The position numbers and the translations under genes were made by a program. Of a DNA stretch of 64,000 bases, positions 1 to 10,348 are shown in pieces. Under the pieces are notes generated by a model, which had not been told where the DNA came from, made no database searches, and saw only the letters and a list, made by a program, of their open reading frames with translations. The stretch is from NCBI GenBank assembly GCA_029260395.1, contig JAJDDJ010000001.1, positions 186,001 to 250,000 of the forward strand, given 5' to 3'. This stretch comes from Phycisphaerales bacterium (GTDB taxonomy: Bacteria > Planctomycetota > Phycisphaerae > Phycisphaerales > UBA1924). The first letter of the stretch is position 1, and each line of letters starts with the position of its first letter.

Positions 1-1019
1 CGCTTGACGGTACGTGGGAGGATGAGCAGGAAGGGCAGGATGAAGTGCCCTGCGATGAGCGCGTAGAACGCGATCTCCCATCCGCCGCTCTTGCGGATGT
101 TCATGAACGCAGTTTCTTCGGGGATGTTGGAGTACCAAATCAGGAAGTACTGGCTATAGAAGATGTATGCCCAGAAGACGATGAAGCTGAAGAGCAGCTT
201 GGCGTGATCGTGGTCGTGCTCGGGGGTCACGATGCCTGTGAGCCGGCCCGAAGCGCGGAGACCCGCGGTGATGAGCATGACGATGGCCAGCGCGCTGAAC
301 GCACACGCCGCGAAGTAATACACGCCCCACATGGTGCTGAAGAAGTGGTAGTCCACGGCCATCAGCCAGTCGAAGCTGAGGAACGCGAGCGTCAGCGCGA
401 GCGCGGGAATGCCCCACGCGCTGGTACGGCGCATCTTGGCCGTGAGCCAGCGGTCGCCCGTGCGGTCCTGCTCGAGACTCGCGCCGGTGAGTCGCTGGCT
501 GAGCACGAAGATAATGAGCCAGTAAATCACGCCGCGCAGGAGCCAGAACGGCACGTTGAGAAACGGCTCTTTCATCTCAGCAAGATGGCCCTCTGAGCCA
601 ATCCAAGCAAAGAGGGTGCCGCCGGTGAAGAGCTCGATCACCGCCGTAGGGATGAGAAGCAGCATGATCCACGGGGCAAGGCGGGCGAGGTGCTCGAACT
701 GCCTGCGAACGGTGATGCTCCAGTGCGTGTTGAGGAGCTGGAAGATCATGATGAGCATCAGCGCGCCGATGCACGGCGCGAGGGCGGCCATCACCGCGGC
801 GTGGTACGAAGCGATCGCGTGCTTGGGCCCGATGGCCAGCCCGCCGATGATGGTCAGAATCAGGCCAGCGCCGCCCGCGAACATGCAGACGCGGGAGAGC
901 CCGCTCCACGCACCCTGTGGAAGCTCGATGTTGTCGGGTCGCATCCGCTTGTCGGATGCAACATGGTCGAGCCGATGCCCGTAGGCCTCGTCACTGATAG
1001 CCGGGGTGTAGGTGGTCAT
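1..1019 (-). CDS. actF: ActF, alternative complex III quinone-binding membrane subunit (3' end cut by window)
   Basis: Reading the reverse strand from an ATG at 1019 gives an open frame of 339 codons that runs off the window start. The protein begins MTTYTPAISDEAYGHRL and is rich in hydrophobic helices, with repeated Trp/Tyr/Phe stretches such as FWAYIFYSQYFLIWYSN, as in the ActF/ActC (NrfD-like) integral subunits of alternative complex III. The family passes electrons from menaquinol or ubiquinol to a cytochrome c or directly to an oxidase, in the cytoplasmic membrane. Its start ATG overlaps the actE stop (ATGA), so it is translationally coupled and is the sixth gene of actA-F. The C-terminus is not visible. 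Confidence 0.9.
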   Translation of the reverse strand, partial: MTTYTPAISDEAYGHRLDHVASDKRMRPDNIELPQGAWSGLSRVCMFAGGAGLILTIIGGLAIGPKHAIASYHAAVMAALAPCIGALMLIMIFQLLNTHWSITVRRQFEHLARLAPWIMLLLIPTAVIELFTGGTLFAWIGSEGHLAEMKEPFLNVPFWLLRGVIYWLIIFVLSQRLTGASLEQDRTGDRWLTAKMRRTSAWGIPALALTLAFLSFDWLMAVDYHFFSTMWGVYYFAACAFSALAIVMLITAGLRASGRLTGIVTPEHDHDHAKLLFSFIVFWAYIFYSQYFLIWYSNIPEETAFMNIRKSGGWEIAFYALIAGHFILPFLLILPRTVK

Positions 1020-1807
1020 GGTGTGTTCCCGTCTGAAGAGGCGGCGGGCGCTGCGCCGGATCCCGGCACAACCACGCGGGTGCTTTCAAGGTGCTGACGG
1101 GTTTCAACATCGAGCACATCGAGTGAGCCCTTGCGGGCGGCCTGCAGCACGCGGAGGTGGGCGACGATGGCCCAAGCATCGTGCTCATCGACAGCGTGTG
1201 CGTAACCGGGCATACGGTTGGCGCCATCGACACCCCAGACGCCGTTACGGATCACACTAAAGAGGTAGCCGTCTGCCCCTTTTTCGCCGCCAATCTGATA
1301 CTGCTCGCCGTGCAGGCTGGGCACCGGAGCGGCCCACTTGCGGCCGGCCATGCCGCCTGCATTGGGCGTTGCGCCCTCGGCGTTGAACCCGTGGCAGGCT
1401 GAACAGAAGATGCCGAAGCGCTCGGCCCCTCGCGCAAGCAGTTCGGGAGTGACCTCGACGGGGACGCGCGCCACGGGCGTGCCGTCAGGGTTGTTCCCGA
1501 AGTAGATGTCGGCCTCGTCCTTAAGCAGGGCAGCCCGACTCAACAGGTTCGTCGCGTTCCAGTCCGCTTCCATGATCGAGGCCGAGTAGCCGAACGCAAC
1601 CGAGCCCTCGGGCGGCTGGCGCATGGTTCTGCCGTCCTCGAAGAACTGCGTCTGGCTCTGCGGCTTGAATCTCGGCTGGTCGTCCATGTCCGGGAAGAAC
1701 TGGCGTGGCGGTTTGTCGGTACGTTCACCCCGGCACGCGGTCATGCCCGCCGCGGCGAGGAACGCAACCGAACCGATCAGGATGGATCGAACGAGTCGGC
1801 TGTTCAT
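1016..1807 (-). CDS. actE: ActE, monoheme cytochrome c lipoprotein of alternative complex III
   Basis: 263 aa from an ATG at 1807. The open frame extends further upstream, but that part lies over actD and is not protein-like. The N-terminus is a lipoprotein-type signal (MNSRLVRSIL..., hydrophobic core, MTAC with Cys25). One heme c motif, CSACH, is at residues 135-139, and a likely axial Met lies in NRMPGYAH near residue 199. In ACIII, ActE is a periplasmic, lipid-anchored monoheme cytochrome that helps pass electrons out of the complex. Starts and stops overlap by 4 nt with actD upstream and actF downstream, which fits a tightly coupled operon. Confidence 0.9.
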   Translation of the reverse strand: MNSRLVRSILIGSVAFLAAAGMTACRGERTDKPPRQFFPDMDDQPRFKPQSQTQFFEDGRTMRQPPEGSVAFGYSASIMEADWNATNLLSRAALLKDEADIYFGNNPDGTPVARVPVEVTPELLARGAERFGIFCSACHGFNAEGATPNAGGMAGRKWAAPVPSLHGEQYQIGGEKGADGYLFSVIRNGVWGVDGANRMPGYAHAVDEHDAWAIVAHLRVLQAARKGSLDVLDVETRQHLESTRVVVPGSGAAPAASSDGNTP

Positions 1808-2406
1808 GCCTGGGACTCCTCGATGAGCTCTATGTTGCTCGCGCCGGCTTCGCGTAGCGCAGCGATGGTCTTGGTCGGATCGAACGCCGGGTCGCGGGCC
1901 TCGATACAGATGAAGTAACAGTGATCCGTCGAATCCAGGAACCGCTCGGACTGAAACAATGGGTGGTTGAAGCGGGGCAGTCCGTTGAGCGCGAGCATGC
2001 CGAAGAGGGCCGCGAACGCGCTGAGCAGCACGCCCAGCTCGAACGTAATCGGGACGTACGCCTCCCACGCCCAGGGGTTCTTGCCCTGCACAACGAACAC
2101 GTAGTCGATCGCGTTCATGAAATACTGCATGCCGATCGCTGTGCAAACGCCAGTGATCGCACCGCCACCGATGATGAACGGCAGGATGGTGCGGCGGCTG
2201 CCCATGGCCTCTTCGATGCCGTGGATCGGGAACGGGGCATGGACGTCCCAGTGCTTGTAGCCCGCGTCGCGGACGGCCTCGGCGGCGTGGTAGACGTCGG
2301 CGGGCGTATCAAACTGGGCGAGCAAGCCGTGGATCGGTGCGCCGTCTTCAGTAAAGAACGGCGCGGGCTTGACGGGGAAGAACGGGATGTAATCGCTGAT
2401 GGCCAT
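1804..2406 (-). CDS. actD: ActD, DUF3341 membrane subunit of alternative complex III
   Basis: 200 aa, full length for the ActD/DUF3341 family. A soluble N-terminal part (residues 1-75, with GLLAQFDTPADVYHAAEAVR and HWDVHAPFPIHG, a typical family signature) is followed by two membrane helices (about 75-95 and 120-140). A C-terminal soluble part contains the family-like SERFLDSTDHCYFICIEA. ActD is a peripheral or two-helix subunit that stabilises ACIII; no cofactor is expected. It sits 3 nt after actC and overlaps actE by 4 nt. Confidence 0.92.
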   Translation of the reverse strand: MAISDYIPFFPVKPAPFFTEDGAPIHGLLAQFDTPADVYHAAEAVRDAGYKHWDVHAPFPIHGIEEAMGSRRTILPFIIGGGAITGVCTAIGMQYFMNAIDYVFVVQGKNPWAWEAYVPITFELGVLLSAFAALFGMLALNGLPRFNHPLFQSERFLDSTDHCYFICIEARDPAFDPTKTIAALREAGASNIELIEESQA

Positions 2407-2409
2407 GGG

Positions 2410-4029
2410 TTAGTGGCTCCCCTCGTCGTCGTGCTTGGCGCCGCCTCGCGGATCGTGCGGATCGCCCTCGGGCATGACCGCCTTGATCTCAGCGATGGGG
2501 AACATGGGCAGGAACCGCATGAACAGCAAGAACAAGGTGAGGAACAAACCGAGCGTGCCGACGAAGGTCAGGATGTCGACCCAGGTCGGGAAGAACATCT
2601 GCCACTCGCCTGGCAGGAACGCGCGGTGGAGGCTCGTGACGATGATGACGAAGCGTTCGAACCACATGCCGATCGTGACCAGCAGTGCAACGCTCCAGAT
2701 CACCATCGGGTTGGTGCGCATCGCGCGGAACCAGAACACCTGTGGGCTGATGACGTTGCAGCCGATCATCGTCCAGTAGGCCCACCAGTACGGCGCGCCG
2801 CGGTCGCTCATCCAGTCCGGAATCACGCGGTTGAACGCGAACACCTCGAACTCGTACTGGTTGCCCGAGTACCAAGCGATGAAGAACTCCATCGAGTACG
2901 CGAAGCCGACCATCGTGCCCGTGGCGAGCAGGATCTTGGCCATGTTCTCGAGGTGGCGCAGCGTGAGCAGGTCCTTCATGTTCGCGAATAGCTCGCGAGC
3001 CGGGATCAGCAGCAGCAGCACCATCGCGAAACCGCCGAAGATCGCACCCGCAACGAAGTATGGCGGGAAGATCGTGGTGTGCCAGCCGGGCACGATCGAG
3101 GTCGCGAAGTCGAACGAAACGATCGAGTGCACGCTAAGCACCAGCGGCGTCGAGATGCCCGCGAGGATGAGGTACGCGTTCTCGTAGCGGTGCCAGTGCC
3201 GGCTTGAGGCTCGCCAGCCGAGGGCGAGAAACCCGTAGATGTAAGCCCGTAGCGTGTCGCTCCTAACCGGCAGATTGAAACCCAGCCGGGGCATGAACGG
3301 CAGTTCCGGGGCTTCGAGCCGCATGAGACCGCTGATGCCCTGACGCAGCCGCTTGTCGGCGCGGTCGCGGAGCGTCGCGAAGTCCGGGATCATGCCCATG
3401 TACCAGAACAGGAACGAAACCGTCGCGTAGGTGCTGACCGCGAACACGTCCCACAGCAAAGGCGAGCGGAAGTTGGGCCAGATCCAGTTAGAGTTGGGGA
3501 TCGGGAAGATCATCCAGATGAACCAGATGCGCCCGACGTGGATGCCGGGGAAGATGCCCGCACACATAACAGCAAAGATCGTCATCGCCTCAGCAGAGCG
3601 GTTGACAGCGGTGCGCCACTTCTGCTTCAGCAGGCAGAGGATCGCGGAAATCAGCGTGCCCGCGTGGCCGATACCGATCCAGAACACGAAGTTGGTGATG
3701 TCCCACGCCCAGCCGACTTGGTTGTTCAGGCCCCACGTGCCCACACCCGTGATGATGAGGTAGAGGATCATCAACTGACCGATGCCCGCGACCGACGCAG
3801 AGGTCATGATCGCTGGCAGCCACCACTTGCCCGGGCCCTTTTCTTGGTAGCCGCAGACGATCTCGGTGACGTCCTGGATGGAACGTCCACCGAGCACGAG
3901 CGGCGGCTCGGATGCAGGGTCCTCAATGAGCGACCCGTCGCCGATATCGGTCGCGGTGCCCGCGGCCGCCTGTGGCCGGAGCCCCGCGAGCCGCTCGGTG
4001 TTCTTCTGGTCCGGGTGGATCGGGCTCAT
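2410..4029 (-). CDS. actC: ActC, NrfD/polysulfide-reductase-type quinone-binding membrane subunit of ACIII
   Basis: 539 aa with about ten transmembrane helices. The N-terminal tail contains [19 protein letters not shown], followed by NrfD-like helices ([58 protein letters not shown]), which are strong ActC/NrfD signatures. NrfD proteins bind quinol at the membrane surface and deliver electrons to the iron-sulfur partner, here ActB. The start ATG at 4029 overlaps the actB stop by 4 nt. A paralogous subunit, ActF, is encoded further down the operon. Confidence 0.94.
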   Translation of the reverse strand: MSPIHPDQKNTERLAGLRPQAAAGTATDIGDGSLIEDPASEPPLVLGGRSIQDVTEIVCGYQEKGPGKWWLPAIMTSASVAGIGQLMILYLIITGVGTWGLNNQVGWAWDITNFVFWIGIGHAGTLISAILCLLKQKWRTAVNRSAEAMTIFAVMCAGIFPGIHVGRIWFIWMIFPIPNSNWIWPNFRSPLLWDVFAVSTYATVSFLFWYMGMIPDFATLRDRADKRLRQGISGLMRLEAPELPFMPRLGFNLPVRSDTLRAYIYGFLALGWRASSRHWHRYENAYLILAGISTPLVLSVHSIVSFDFATSIVPGWHTTIFPPYFVAGAIFGGFAMVLLLLIPARELFANMKDLLTLRHLENMAKILLATGTMVGFAYSMEFFIAWYSGNQYEFEVFAFNRVIPDWMSDRGAPYWWAYWTMIGCNVISPQVFWFRAMRTNPMVIWSVALLVTIGMWFERFVIIVTSLHRAFLPGEWQMFFPTWVDILTFVGTLGLFLTLFLLFMRFLPMFPIAEIKAVMPEGDPHDPRGGAKHDDEGSH

Positions 4030-7000
4030 GCGTGGGCTCCGAGGATGTTCAGGCTGAGGGCGTAGCCGGGGTCTTCAACTCGCTTGGCCGGGTCGTTGCG
4101 GAACAGACCGGCGTGGCCGTCTCCATGCTCCACACCATCGTGGTCGTCCGGCGCCTCGTCATGGCTGAGTGCCGTGGGAACTTCGGGCACACGGATGTGC
4201 TCGTTGGGGTTGGTAACGTGGATGAGGTGGGTGGTGCGAGGGCGGGTGTTGAGGTACTGCAGCAGCAGGTAGCCGCGCTGGTTGTGCCGCTGCTCGTAGA
4301 CCTTGCTTGTCTCGTCGAGGATGTCGCCGAACACAATCGCTTCGCTGGGGCACGCCTGCTGGCAGGCGACCTGGAAGAACCCGTCGGGGATGTTTTTCAG
4401 GTCCTGGAGCTTGGACTCGTAGCGGGCTCGGTTGATGCGCTGGATGCAGTAGGTGCACTTCTCGATAACGCCGCGCGGCCGAACGGTGACGTCCGGGTTC
4501 ATCTGCATCTTGGTGATCTCATCGAGCTTGGCGCGGAGCCTCGGCGGGATGAAGTTTTGGTTGAACGACTGCTTGTTCTCTTGCAGCTTGGGGGTCAGCT
4601 CTTCTGCGATCTCTTCGGTGGCGAAACGCGGGTCGAGCCCGCCGTTGTACTTGCTCTGGCCCCAGTCGAAGAAGTTGAACCGCCGCACCTTGTAAGGACA
4701 GTTGTTCATGCAGTACCGCGTGCCGACGCAGCGGTTGTACGCGATGACGTTCAGCCCCTCGTCGTCGTGCACCGTCGCGTTGAACGGGCAGACCGTCTCG
4801 CACGGTGCGTTCTCGCAGTGCACGCACGCCATCGGCTGGTTCATCATCTTCGATGGCGCGTTCATGTCGTCGCCCACGAAGTAGCGGTCCACGCGGATCC
4901 ACTGCATCTCCCGGCCCTTGGCGACCTCGTCCTTGCCGACGACGGGGATGTTGTTCTCGCTCTGGCACGCGATGGTGCAGGCGTTGCACCCGGTGCAGGC
5001 GGCCATGTCGATGACCATGCCCCACTGCGGGCCCTTGCTGAAGGCGGAACCCGCTGCCGCGTTGCCAGCGGACTTGTTCTGCGGGTTCTCGTACGCGCTG
5101 ATGCTCGCAGGTGTGTGAGCGAGCTCGCCGAGCTTTTCGCCAAGGTGGAGTTTGCCCTTGTAAGAGGCGGTGGAGGCCACAAACGGGTCTTCGACCTTCG
5201 CGTGACCGGCTTTCTCGGCCTTGCCCGCGAAATCGGAGTAGGTCTGGTGGTCAAGCGATCGAGCCACCGCGGTTCGGCCCTCGAGCGACCAGTGGTTCTG
5301 CGTGCTCGATATCGGATGGCTGCCTTTGACGCGCTCCAGTTTCGCGCCGGTTGCTGCGAAACCAAACCCGGGTCGCACCGCGCCGACATCAAAGCCAACC
5401 TGATTACCCACCAGACCCGCGTGCGTTCGGCCGTAGCCGAGCGTGAGCGACACGGTGTTGTCTGCCATGCCCGGGCAGACCCACACGGGTACGTCCATCG
5501 AACGCTCGCCGATGGTGATGCGGGCCATGCGTGCCTGCGGTTCCTGGCCCTTGGTGTAGACCTCCGACGGGTTGTCGGCGTACGCCGAGAGGCCCAAGGC
5601 TTTGGCTGTGTTCGGGCTGACCAATGCGGGGTTGTCCCACACGACCTTGGTGATGGGGTCAGGTAGCTCCTGCAGCCACGCGTTGTTGGCGTCGCGCCCG
5701 TCGCCAAGGTTGCCCACATGGAAGGAAACCGCGAGCGACGCGGACGTTGGCGCGGCCGCGAGCTTCAGTCGGCCGATCGCTTGCGCCACGCCGCCGCCGT
5801 TGATGTCGGTGCGTGCCGCGTCACGGCCGGTGTTTGCGAGCACGCCGTCGTGCAGCGCCCGTCGCCAGGCCTTCTCGAAGCGTTCATCCCCGCTTCGCAT
5901 GCTGAGTTGTTGGGTCCACGCGGCGCGGACGATCTCGTAGCCGTCTGTCTGCTCCTCGCCGGCAAGCATGGAAACGAGCTCGATGTCGCTCATCGACGGC
6001 TCGTAGAGCGGCGCGATCATCGGCTGCGTCGGCGAGACGGTGCCGTCGAGCGATTCGCTGTCGCCCCAGCTTTCGAGCGCGTGGGCCGCGTTGAGCGACC
6101 AAGTGCTCGCGGCCGCGGTCTCGCTTTGCCCGACCGAGAGTGTGATCGTGCTGGGCACCGAAGCGAACAGCTCAGCAAACACGAGTGAAGCGGGCGCGTC
6201 GTACACCGGGTTGGTGTTCAGGCAGACGAGCGTCTTGACGCTGCCTGCTCGGATCTTGTCGGCGACCGCAGCAAGATCAGATGCTCCAGCCGACTGCCGC
6301 TTGGCGTAACGCACGGTCGTGCCGACGTTGCCGAGCATGTCGTTCATCGCGTGGACCAGCGCGTGGATCGCCGGCGGCTGGGTCGGTCCCGCGACCAGCA
6401 GGCTGTGGCCACGGTGGCCCTCGGCCATGAGGTCCTTGGCCAGTTCCTCGATGAAGCTGCGGCCGCTCGCTGTCTGGATCTGATCGAACGCAGTGGCGTC
6501 GGGCACATCGACCGCTGCGAGCGCGTCGGCGATGACCTGCCCGCTGCGCGCCGTGCGCATGCCCATGAGCGTCCGCGCGAGCAGCACGACCATCGCGCTG
6601 ATCCGCTGAGGCGAGAGCGCCAGCCTGTGGTCCGCGATGCCGCCGAGCGTCGAGAAGCCGCTCTCGAAGCAATAGATTCGGCTCATCGCGTCGGTCGACT
6701 TCATCGGCCGGCGCTTGGCGCTCACGCCGCGAGCGTTGGCGACCGACTCGCTCTCGCGGTCGATCAGCACGCGGTCGAAGCTCACGATCACCTTCGCCTT
6801 GTCAGCGCTAATCAGTTCGTGCTTCGGTTCGTTGAACGCGATGGTGCTGCCCTCGATCGCGTTGCGATCCGCCGCAGCGTTATGGAAGGCCCAAGTCGCT
6901 TGCGGGAACTTGTCCATCAGCTTGGCGCGCACGAACCGCCTTGTCGGGCTGTCGATGTCGTCCGAGACGATCACCAGCCCCGCGCCACGGTCGGCTTCGT

Positions 7001-7601
7001 GGAGCGCTGTGAAGTTGGACTCGGCCCACTTGCGGAAATCGTCCCACGTGGCCTCGACGTGGCGGTGCTGCTCGGCGTGGTGGAACACCGGGTACTTGAG
7101 CCGGTCCGGGTCGTACATCGCCAGAATCGACGCGAGCGTCGAAGCATCGGCCTTGCCACGGCTGACCGGGTGGAGCGGGTTGCCCTCGATTTTGGTGGGC
7201 CGGCCTTCGTGCGTCTCGACGAGCAGGCCCAGAGCACCGCCGCCGGTCACAGGCACGCTCGTCGCGTAGTACAGCGGCTGACCGATCACGACTTCCTCGG
7301 GCACATCGCTCGAGTACGTCAGAATCTTGTGGTCGGGCCGGCGGCAGCCGGGCAGCGCCGCAGCGCCCGCCACCGCGAGCGAAGCGCCCATCAGCTTGAC
7401 GAACGTGCGCCGGCTTTGCTCGAGCAGCTCGCTCGCGCCTTTGGGGAACTCTCGCTCGACAAACTCGCGGAAGTTCGGCGTCGCCGAGTATTCATCGAGC
7501 GAACGCCAGACGCGCTCGCCCGATGGAACGGGCTTGTCTTCTTGAGCGACGGCGTCGATGTCAATCTTGCCGAGGGTCGAGGGGCATTGGTCGGTGGTCA
7601 T
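4026..7601 (-). CDS. actB: ActB, molybdopterin-oxidoreductase-like plus 4Fe-4S ferredoxin fusion subunit of ACIII
   Basis: 1191 aa, usual size for ActB. A twin-arginine motif ([11 protein letters not shown], about residues 64-74) is followed by a hydrophobic stretch and LPGC (Cys86), so the protein is probably Tat-exported and may be lipidated. Residues of about 90-800 resemble the molybdopterin oxidoreductase fold, which in ActB carries no cofactor. From about residue 868 the ferredoxin part has cysteine clusters [42 protein letters not shown] and CQQACP, enough for one 3Fe-4S and several 4Fe-4S clusters. It carries electrons from quinol (ActC) to the heme subunits. It lies 46 nt after actA and overlaps actC by 4 nt. 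Confidence 0.95.
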   Translation of the reverse strand: MTTDQCPSTLGKIDIDAVAQEDKPVPSGERVWRSLDEYSATPNFREFVEREFPKGASELLEQSRRTFVKLMGASLAVAGAAALPGCRRPDHKILTYSSDVPEEVVIGQPLYYATSVPVTGGGALGLLVETHEGRPTKIEGNPLHPVSRGKADASTLASILAMYDPDRLKYPVFHHAEQHRHVEATWDDFRKWAESNFTALHEADRGAGLVIVSDDIDSPTRRFVRAKLMDKFPQATWAFHNAAADRNAIEGSTIAFNEPKHELISADKAKVIVSFDRVLIDRESESVANARGVSAKRRPMKSTDAMSRIYCFESGFSTLGGIADHRLALSPQRISAMVVLLARTLMGMRTARSGQVIADALAAVDVPDATAFDQIQTASGRSFIEELAKDLMAEGHRGHSLLVAGPTQPPAIHALVHAMNDMLGNVGTTVRYAKRQSAGASDLAAVADKIRAGSVKTLVCLNTNPVYDAPASLVFAELFASVPSTITLSVGQSETAAASTWSLNAAHALESWGDSESLDGTVSPTQPMIAPLYEPSMSDIELVSMLAGEEQTDGYEIVRAAWTQQLSMRSGDERFEKAWRRALHDGVLANTGRDAARTDINGGGVAQAIGRLKLAAAPTSASLAVSFHVGNLGDGRDANNAWLQELPDPITKVVWDNPALVSPNTAKALGLSAYADNPSEVYTKGQEPQARMARITIGERSMDVPVWVCPGMADNTVSLTLGYGRTHAGLVGNQVGFDVGAVRPGFGFAATGAKLERVKGSHPISSTQNHWSLEGRTAVARSLDHQTYSDFAGKAEKAGHAKVEDPFVASTASYKGKLHLGEKLGELAHTPASISAYENPQNKSAGNAAAGSAFSKGPQWGMVIDMAACTGCNACTIACQSENNIPVVGKDEVAKGREMQWIRVDRYFVGDDMNAPSKMMNQPMACVHCENAPCETVCPFNATVHDDEGLNVIAYNRCVGTRYCMNNCPYKVRRFNFFDWGQSKYNGGLDPRFATEEIAEELTPKLQENKQSFNQNFIPPRLRAKLDEITKMQMNPDVTVRPRGVIEKCTYCIQRINRARYESKLQDLKNIPDGFFQVACQQACPSEAIVFGDILDETSKVYEQRHNQRGYLLLQYLNTRPRTTHLIHVTNPNEHIRVPEVPTALSHDEAPDDHDGVEHGDGHAGLFRNDPAKRVEDPGYALSLNILGAHA

Positions 7602-7647
7602 AGGGTCCTCGAAGGCTTAGCTCGATGGCGTGAAAAGCCGGGCTCGA

Positions 7648-8325
7648 TCAGTGGTGGCAGGCGCCGCACTGCTGGGGAGGGTCTTTGCGGAGGCTGGCGC
7701 GGAGGGCTTCGGCGTCCCACTTGCCTTGACCTTGGGCGCGGTCGGCGAGTTCTTGCTGCACTTCGATCAGGCGCGTGACTTTCTCCGGCGGCACAAGGTG
7801 CTCTTCCGGGTTGCGGTGGCACTCCAGGCAGAAGCCCATGCTCAGGCTTTCAACTTGATGCACGATTTCCATGCCCGTGATCTGGCCGTGACATGAATAG
7901 CAGCTCACGCCCGCATTCAGATGGACGTGGTGCGGGAAGTTGCGCACGTAATCAGGCAGCTTGTGAACGCGGCGCCACTCGATCGAAGTGTCCTGCGCGT
8001 ACGCCTCGAGAACGAACTGGACCTTCGTGTCGTCGGCGACCTTCACTTTGTTCTCGGAGTGGCAGCCCCAGCAGACCTTGACGGGCGGAATGTTCGCCTC
8101 GGGTGACTCTTCGATCTGGTAGTGGCAGTACCGGCAGTCCATACCGAGCCTGCCGGCGTGGATCGCGTGATTGAACCCGCCGCCCGGCTGGGTGGGCATG
8201 TAGCCAACCTCAAAGAAGTCGGGCGTGGCCCAGTACCACGTGCCAGCCACGACGGTGACCGCCGCGCCCAATCCGCCGATCGCTGCCACGGTCGGCAGCG
8301 CGTTCATCCATTTAGGAAAGAGCAC
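7648..8325 (-). CDS. actA: ActA, pentaheme cytochrome c subunit of alternative complex III
   Basis: 225 aa from a GTG at 8325. This start is chosen because GGAGGTG lies 6 nt upstream (8332-8338); longer in-frame starts (to 8421) run into the intergenic repeats. One N-terminal membrane anchor (about residues 10-32) is followed by five heme c motifs: CRYCH (64-68), CWGCH (85-89), CYSCH (142-146), CLECH (166-170) and CGACH (220-224). The Phe-Pro-x-Trp start and the FNHAIHAGRLGMDCRYCHYQ region are typical of ActA. It is the first gene of the ACIII operon and collects electrons in the periplasm. Confidence 0.93.
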   Translation of the reverse strand: MLFPKWMNALPTVAAIGGLGAAVTVVAGTWYWATPDFFEVGYMPTQPGGGFNHAIHAGRLGMDCRYCHYQIEESPEANIPPVKVCWGCHSENKVKVADDTKVQFVLEAYAQDTSIEWRRVHKLPDYVRNFPHHVHLNAGVSCYSCHGQITGMEIVHQVESLSMGFCLECHRNPEEHLVPPEKVTRLIEVQQELADRAQGQGKWDAEALRASLRKDPPQQCGACHH

Positions 8326-8426
8326 CGTGTGCACCTCCGGGCCTTTGGGCCGAGACCATCTTGCACCGGAGCTCACGCGACTCCCGGATGCGATGTCTCG
8401 TCTGAACCCGTACCGCCGCACGATAA

Positions 8427-8514
8427 CCTGACAAAATACAAACGATAATTTCTGTCAGGCCGTCGACGTTCTTGCGGGACAGAAATATGGGCGTGTTGAC
8501 CCTATTCTGTCAAG
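8427..8514. promoter_or_regulatory. Divergent actA/ctaA control region with four TGACAGAAAT-like half-sites
   Basis: Four similar half-sites lie in two inverted pairs. Pair 1 is CCTGACAAAATA (8427-8438) facing CCTGACAGAAATT on the other strand (8447-8459). Pair 2 is GGGACAGAAATAT (8476-8488) facing CTTGACAGAATA on the other strand (8503-8514). On the minus strand the last site also reads as a good -35 (TTGACA, 8508-8513) with CATATT 18 nt away, so it may be the act promoter. The factor that would bind is unknown; function is inferred from symmetry and position only. Confidence 0.5.
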
Positions 8515-8573
8515 CCGTGGTGCCAGCAGTTTCAGAGTTGAGACTCGTTCGCAACCCAGCTTCGGAGGCTCCC

Positions 8574-10154
8574 ATGAATCCGCGCCTCACCGCCAATGCG
8601 TCCCTGTCTTCCGACTCCTCTTCCGCCGATCCGGCATCCGGGTCTTACGTGCTCCCCCAGCCCATTCTCCAACCCGCTGTCACCATTGGGTTTGGGTGCT
8701 CGGTTGCCACGTGGTCCGCATGGCTTGTGTTGGCGTCGCCATGGGTTTCCCTCTCTCCGATGGGCGTGGGAGTGGGCGTCATCGGCGTCTGGATGCTCGC
8801 CGCGGCATGGGCGGGTCGATTCCTGGGTGACCGCGACTGGACCCGGGCCGCCCTGACCGGTGTGCTCGCTGGTCTCGTCACCGCCGGCGTCAACGTGCTC
8901 GCGCTGGGCTCCAAACTCGTGGAAGCCGCCGACCCTTCGGACATCACTCAAGGCGAGGGTGTGCCCCATCCCGATGCCCTTTGGGCGGTGCTCGGATTCT
9001 TCGTCGCAGGCTGCCTGATCGGCGGGATCGGCTCGGTCGTTGGCCGGGCTGGTCCGACTGCTCGGCCAGCGGACGCCCACGGCTGGTTCGCGCGCTTCGC
9101 GATCGTCGCTGCGGTCGCGACCGCCCCACTGCTGCTGCTGGGCGGCGCGGTCACCAGCACCGAGAGCGGGCTCGCGGTCACCGGCTGGCCCGACACCTTT
9201 GGCGGCAACATGTTCCTCTACCCCATCAGCCTCATGAGTGAGCCCCGCGTGTACATGGAGCACACGCATCGGCTCATGGGCGCGATGGTCGGGCTCGCCA
9301 TACTCGTGCAATGGACGATGGCTCTGGCCGCGATCCGCAAGGGATGGATCGAATCGGTCGTCGGTGTAGCGATAGGACTCGGCACCATCGGAGCAGGGTT
9401 CTCGGCGGGAGGCACCACGCTCGGCATGATCGGGGCCGGGGTCTCATTCGCTGCCATCGCGTGGACGGCAACCGCCCTGTTCCGATGCCGACTCACCGCG
9501 GCTGCGGGCGGGCTGCTCGTGCTGGTGGTTGCACAAGGCATGCTCGGCGGCACCCGCGTCACCGAATCCAGCACCGGGCTAGCGATCGTGCACGGCATCA
9601 TGGGCCAGGTCCTCGTCGCGCTCGCTGCCTCCCTCGCGCTGTGCGCCGGCGCCGGCTATCAGACCACGCCCAAGAGCGACAAAGCCCCGCTGCGGACCAC
9701 GATCGCGCTGGTGGTAGTGCTGCTGATGCAACTCGCGTTCGGGGCCGCGTATCGGCACCTCCGCCGGGGCGACTCGCCCGGCGCTTCGCACGCGCTCATG
9801 TCGCACATCGCGCTGAGCATTGTCGTTGTGGTGCTCGCGGTGATCGCGGGCGCGATGCTGGCCGGACCCAAGGCCGATCGAGCCAGCAGGCCCCGCGGCG
9901 CGGTGCGGGTGGGTAAAGGGCTGAGCCACATCGTCGGGCTGCAGTTCATCCTCGGATGGCTCGCCTTCGGGGTGATCCACACCGCAGACGCGCGAGCAGG
10001 CATCCCGACCGCCGATCAGCTCTCGACCGCCCCGGTCGTGCCCTGGTGGGAGGCGCTGGTCGCCACCGCTCATCAGGCCAACGGCGCGCTGCTCGCTGTC
10101 TTTGCGGTCATGGCCTTGGCGTGGGCCTGGCGGATGCGGCGGGGCCCGGCCTGA
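8574..10154 (+). CDS. ctaA: Heme A synthase, CtaA/COX15 family, with N-terminal membrane extension
   Basis: 526 aa from the ATG at 8574 (GGAGG at 8564-8568). An upstream in-frame ATG would place the regulatory repeats inside the gene, so it is not used. Converts heme O to heme A for aa3-type oxidases, in the cytoplasmic membrane. Residues of about 190-520 match COX15/CtaA: GGAVTSTESGLAVTGWP, the EHTHRLMG heme-binding motif (His230, His232), TESSTGLAIVHGIMGQ and a C-terminal HQANGALLA. Residues of about 35-160 form extra hydrophobic helices not found in the typical 300-350-aa enzyme. Divergent from the ACIII operon, fitting a shared role in the aerobic chain. Confidence 0.88.
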   Translation: MNPRLTANASLSSDSSSADPASGSYVLPQPILQPAVTIGFGCSVATWSAWLVLASPWVSLSPMGVGVGVIGVWMLAAAWAGRFLGDRDWTRAALTGVLAGLVTAGVNVLALGSKLVEAADPSDITQGEGVPHPDALWAVLGFFVAGCLIGGIGSVVGRAGPTARPADAHGWFARFAIVAAVATAPLLLLGGAVTSTESGLAVTGWPDTFGGNMFLYPISLMSEPRVYMEHTHRLMGAMVGLAILVQWTMALAAIRKGWIESVVGVAIGLGTIGAGFSAGGTTLGMIGAGVSFAAIAWTATALFRCRLTAAAGGLLVLVVAQGMLGGTRVTESSTGLAIVHGIMGQVLVALAASLALCAGAGYQTTPKSDKAPLRTTIALVVVLLMQLAFGAAYRHLRRGDSPGASHALMSHIALSIVVVVLAVIAGAMLAGPKADRASRPRGAVRVGKGLSHIVGLQFILGWLAFGVIHTADARAGIPTADQLSTAPVVPWWEALVATAHQANGALLAVFAVMALAWAWRMRRGPA

Positions 10155-10348
10155 CACGCCCGAGCCCGTGTTTCCAACAAAGCACCGGGTGAACAACCTG
10201 TTTGGCCTTGCACCCGGAGCCCAAACCGGCGACAGTGGTCGCTGAGCGTGAACGCGAGGGCCCCGCAGGTGCAATCCAGCGTGGCGGCCCGCGTTAGGCG
10301 TGCATCAGGCAGAGGGCCCTGGACAGACAGCGAGCAGGAGGCAGCCCC

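Noticed and set aside
3972-5666. Long plus-strand open frame of 564 codons antisense to actB
   Set aside because: Arg/Val/Asp-rich shadow of a clear gene in high-GC DNA; no SD, domain or signal.
6351-7778. 475-codon plus-strand open frame antisense to actB
   Set aside because: Same composition as other GC shadows; overlaps a strongly supported gene.
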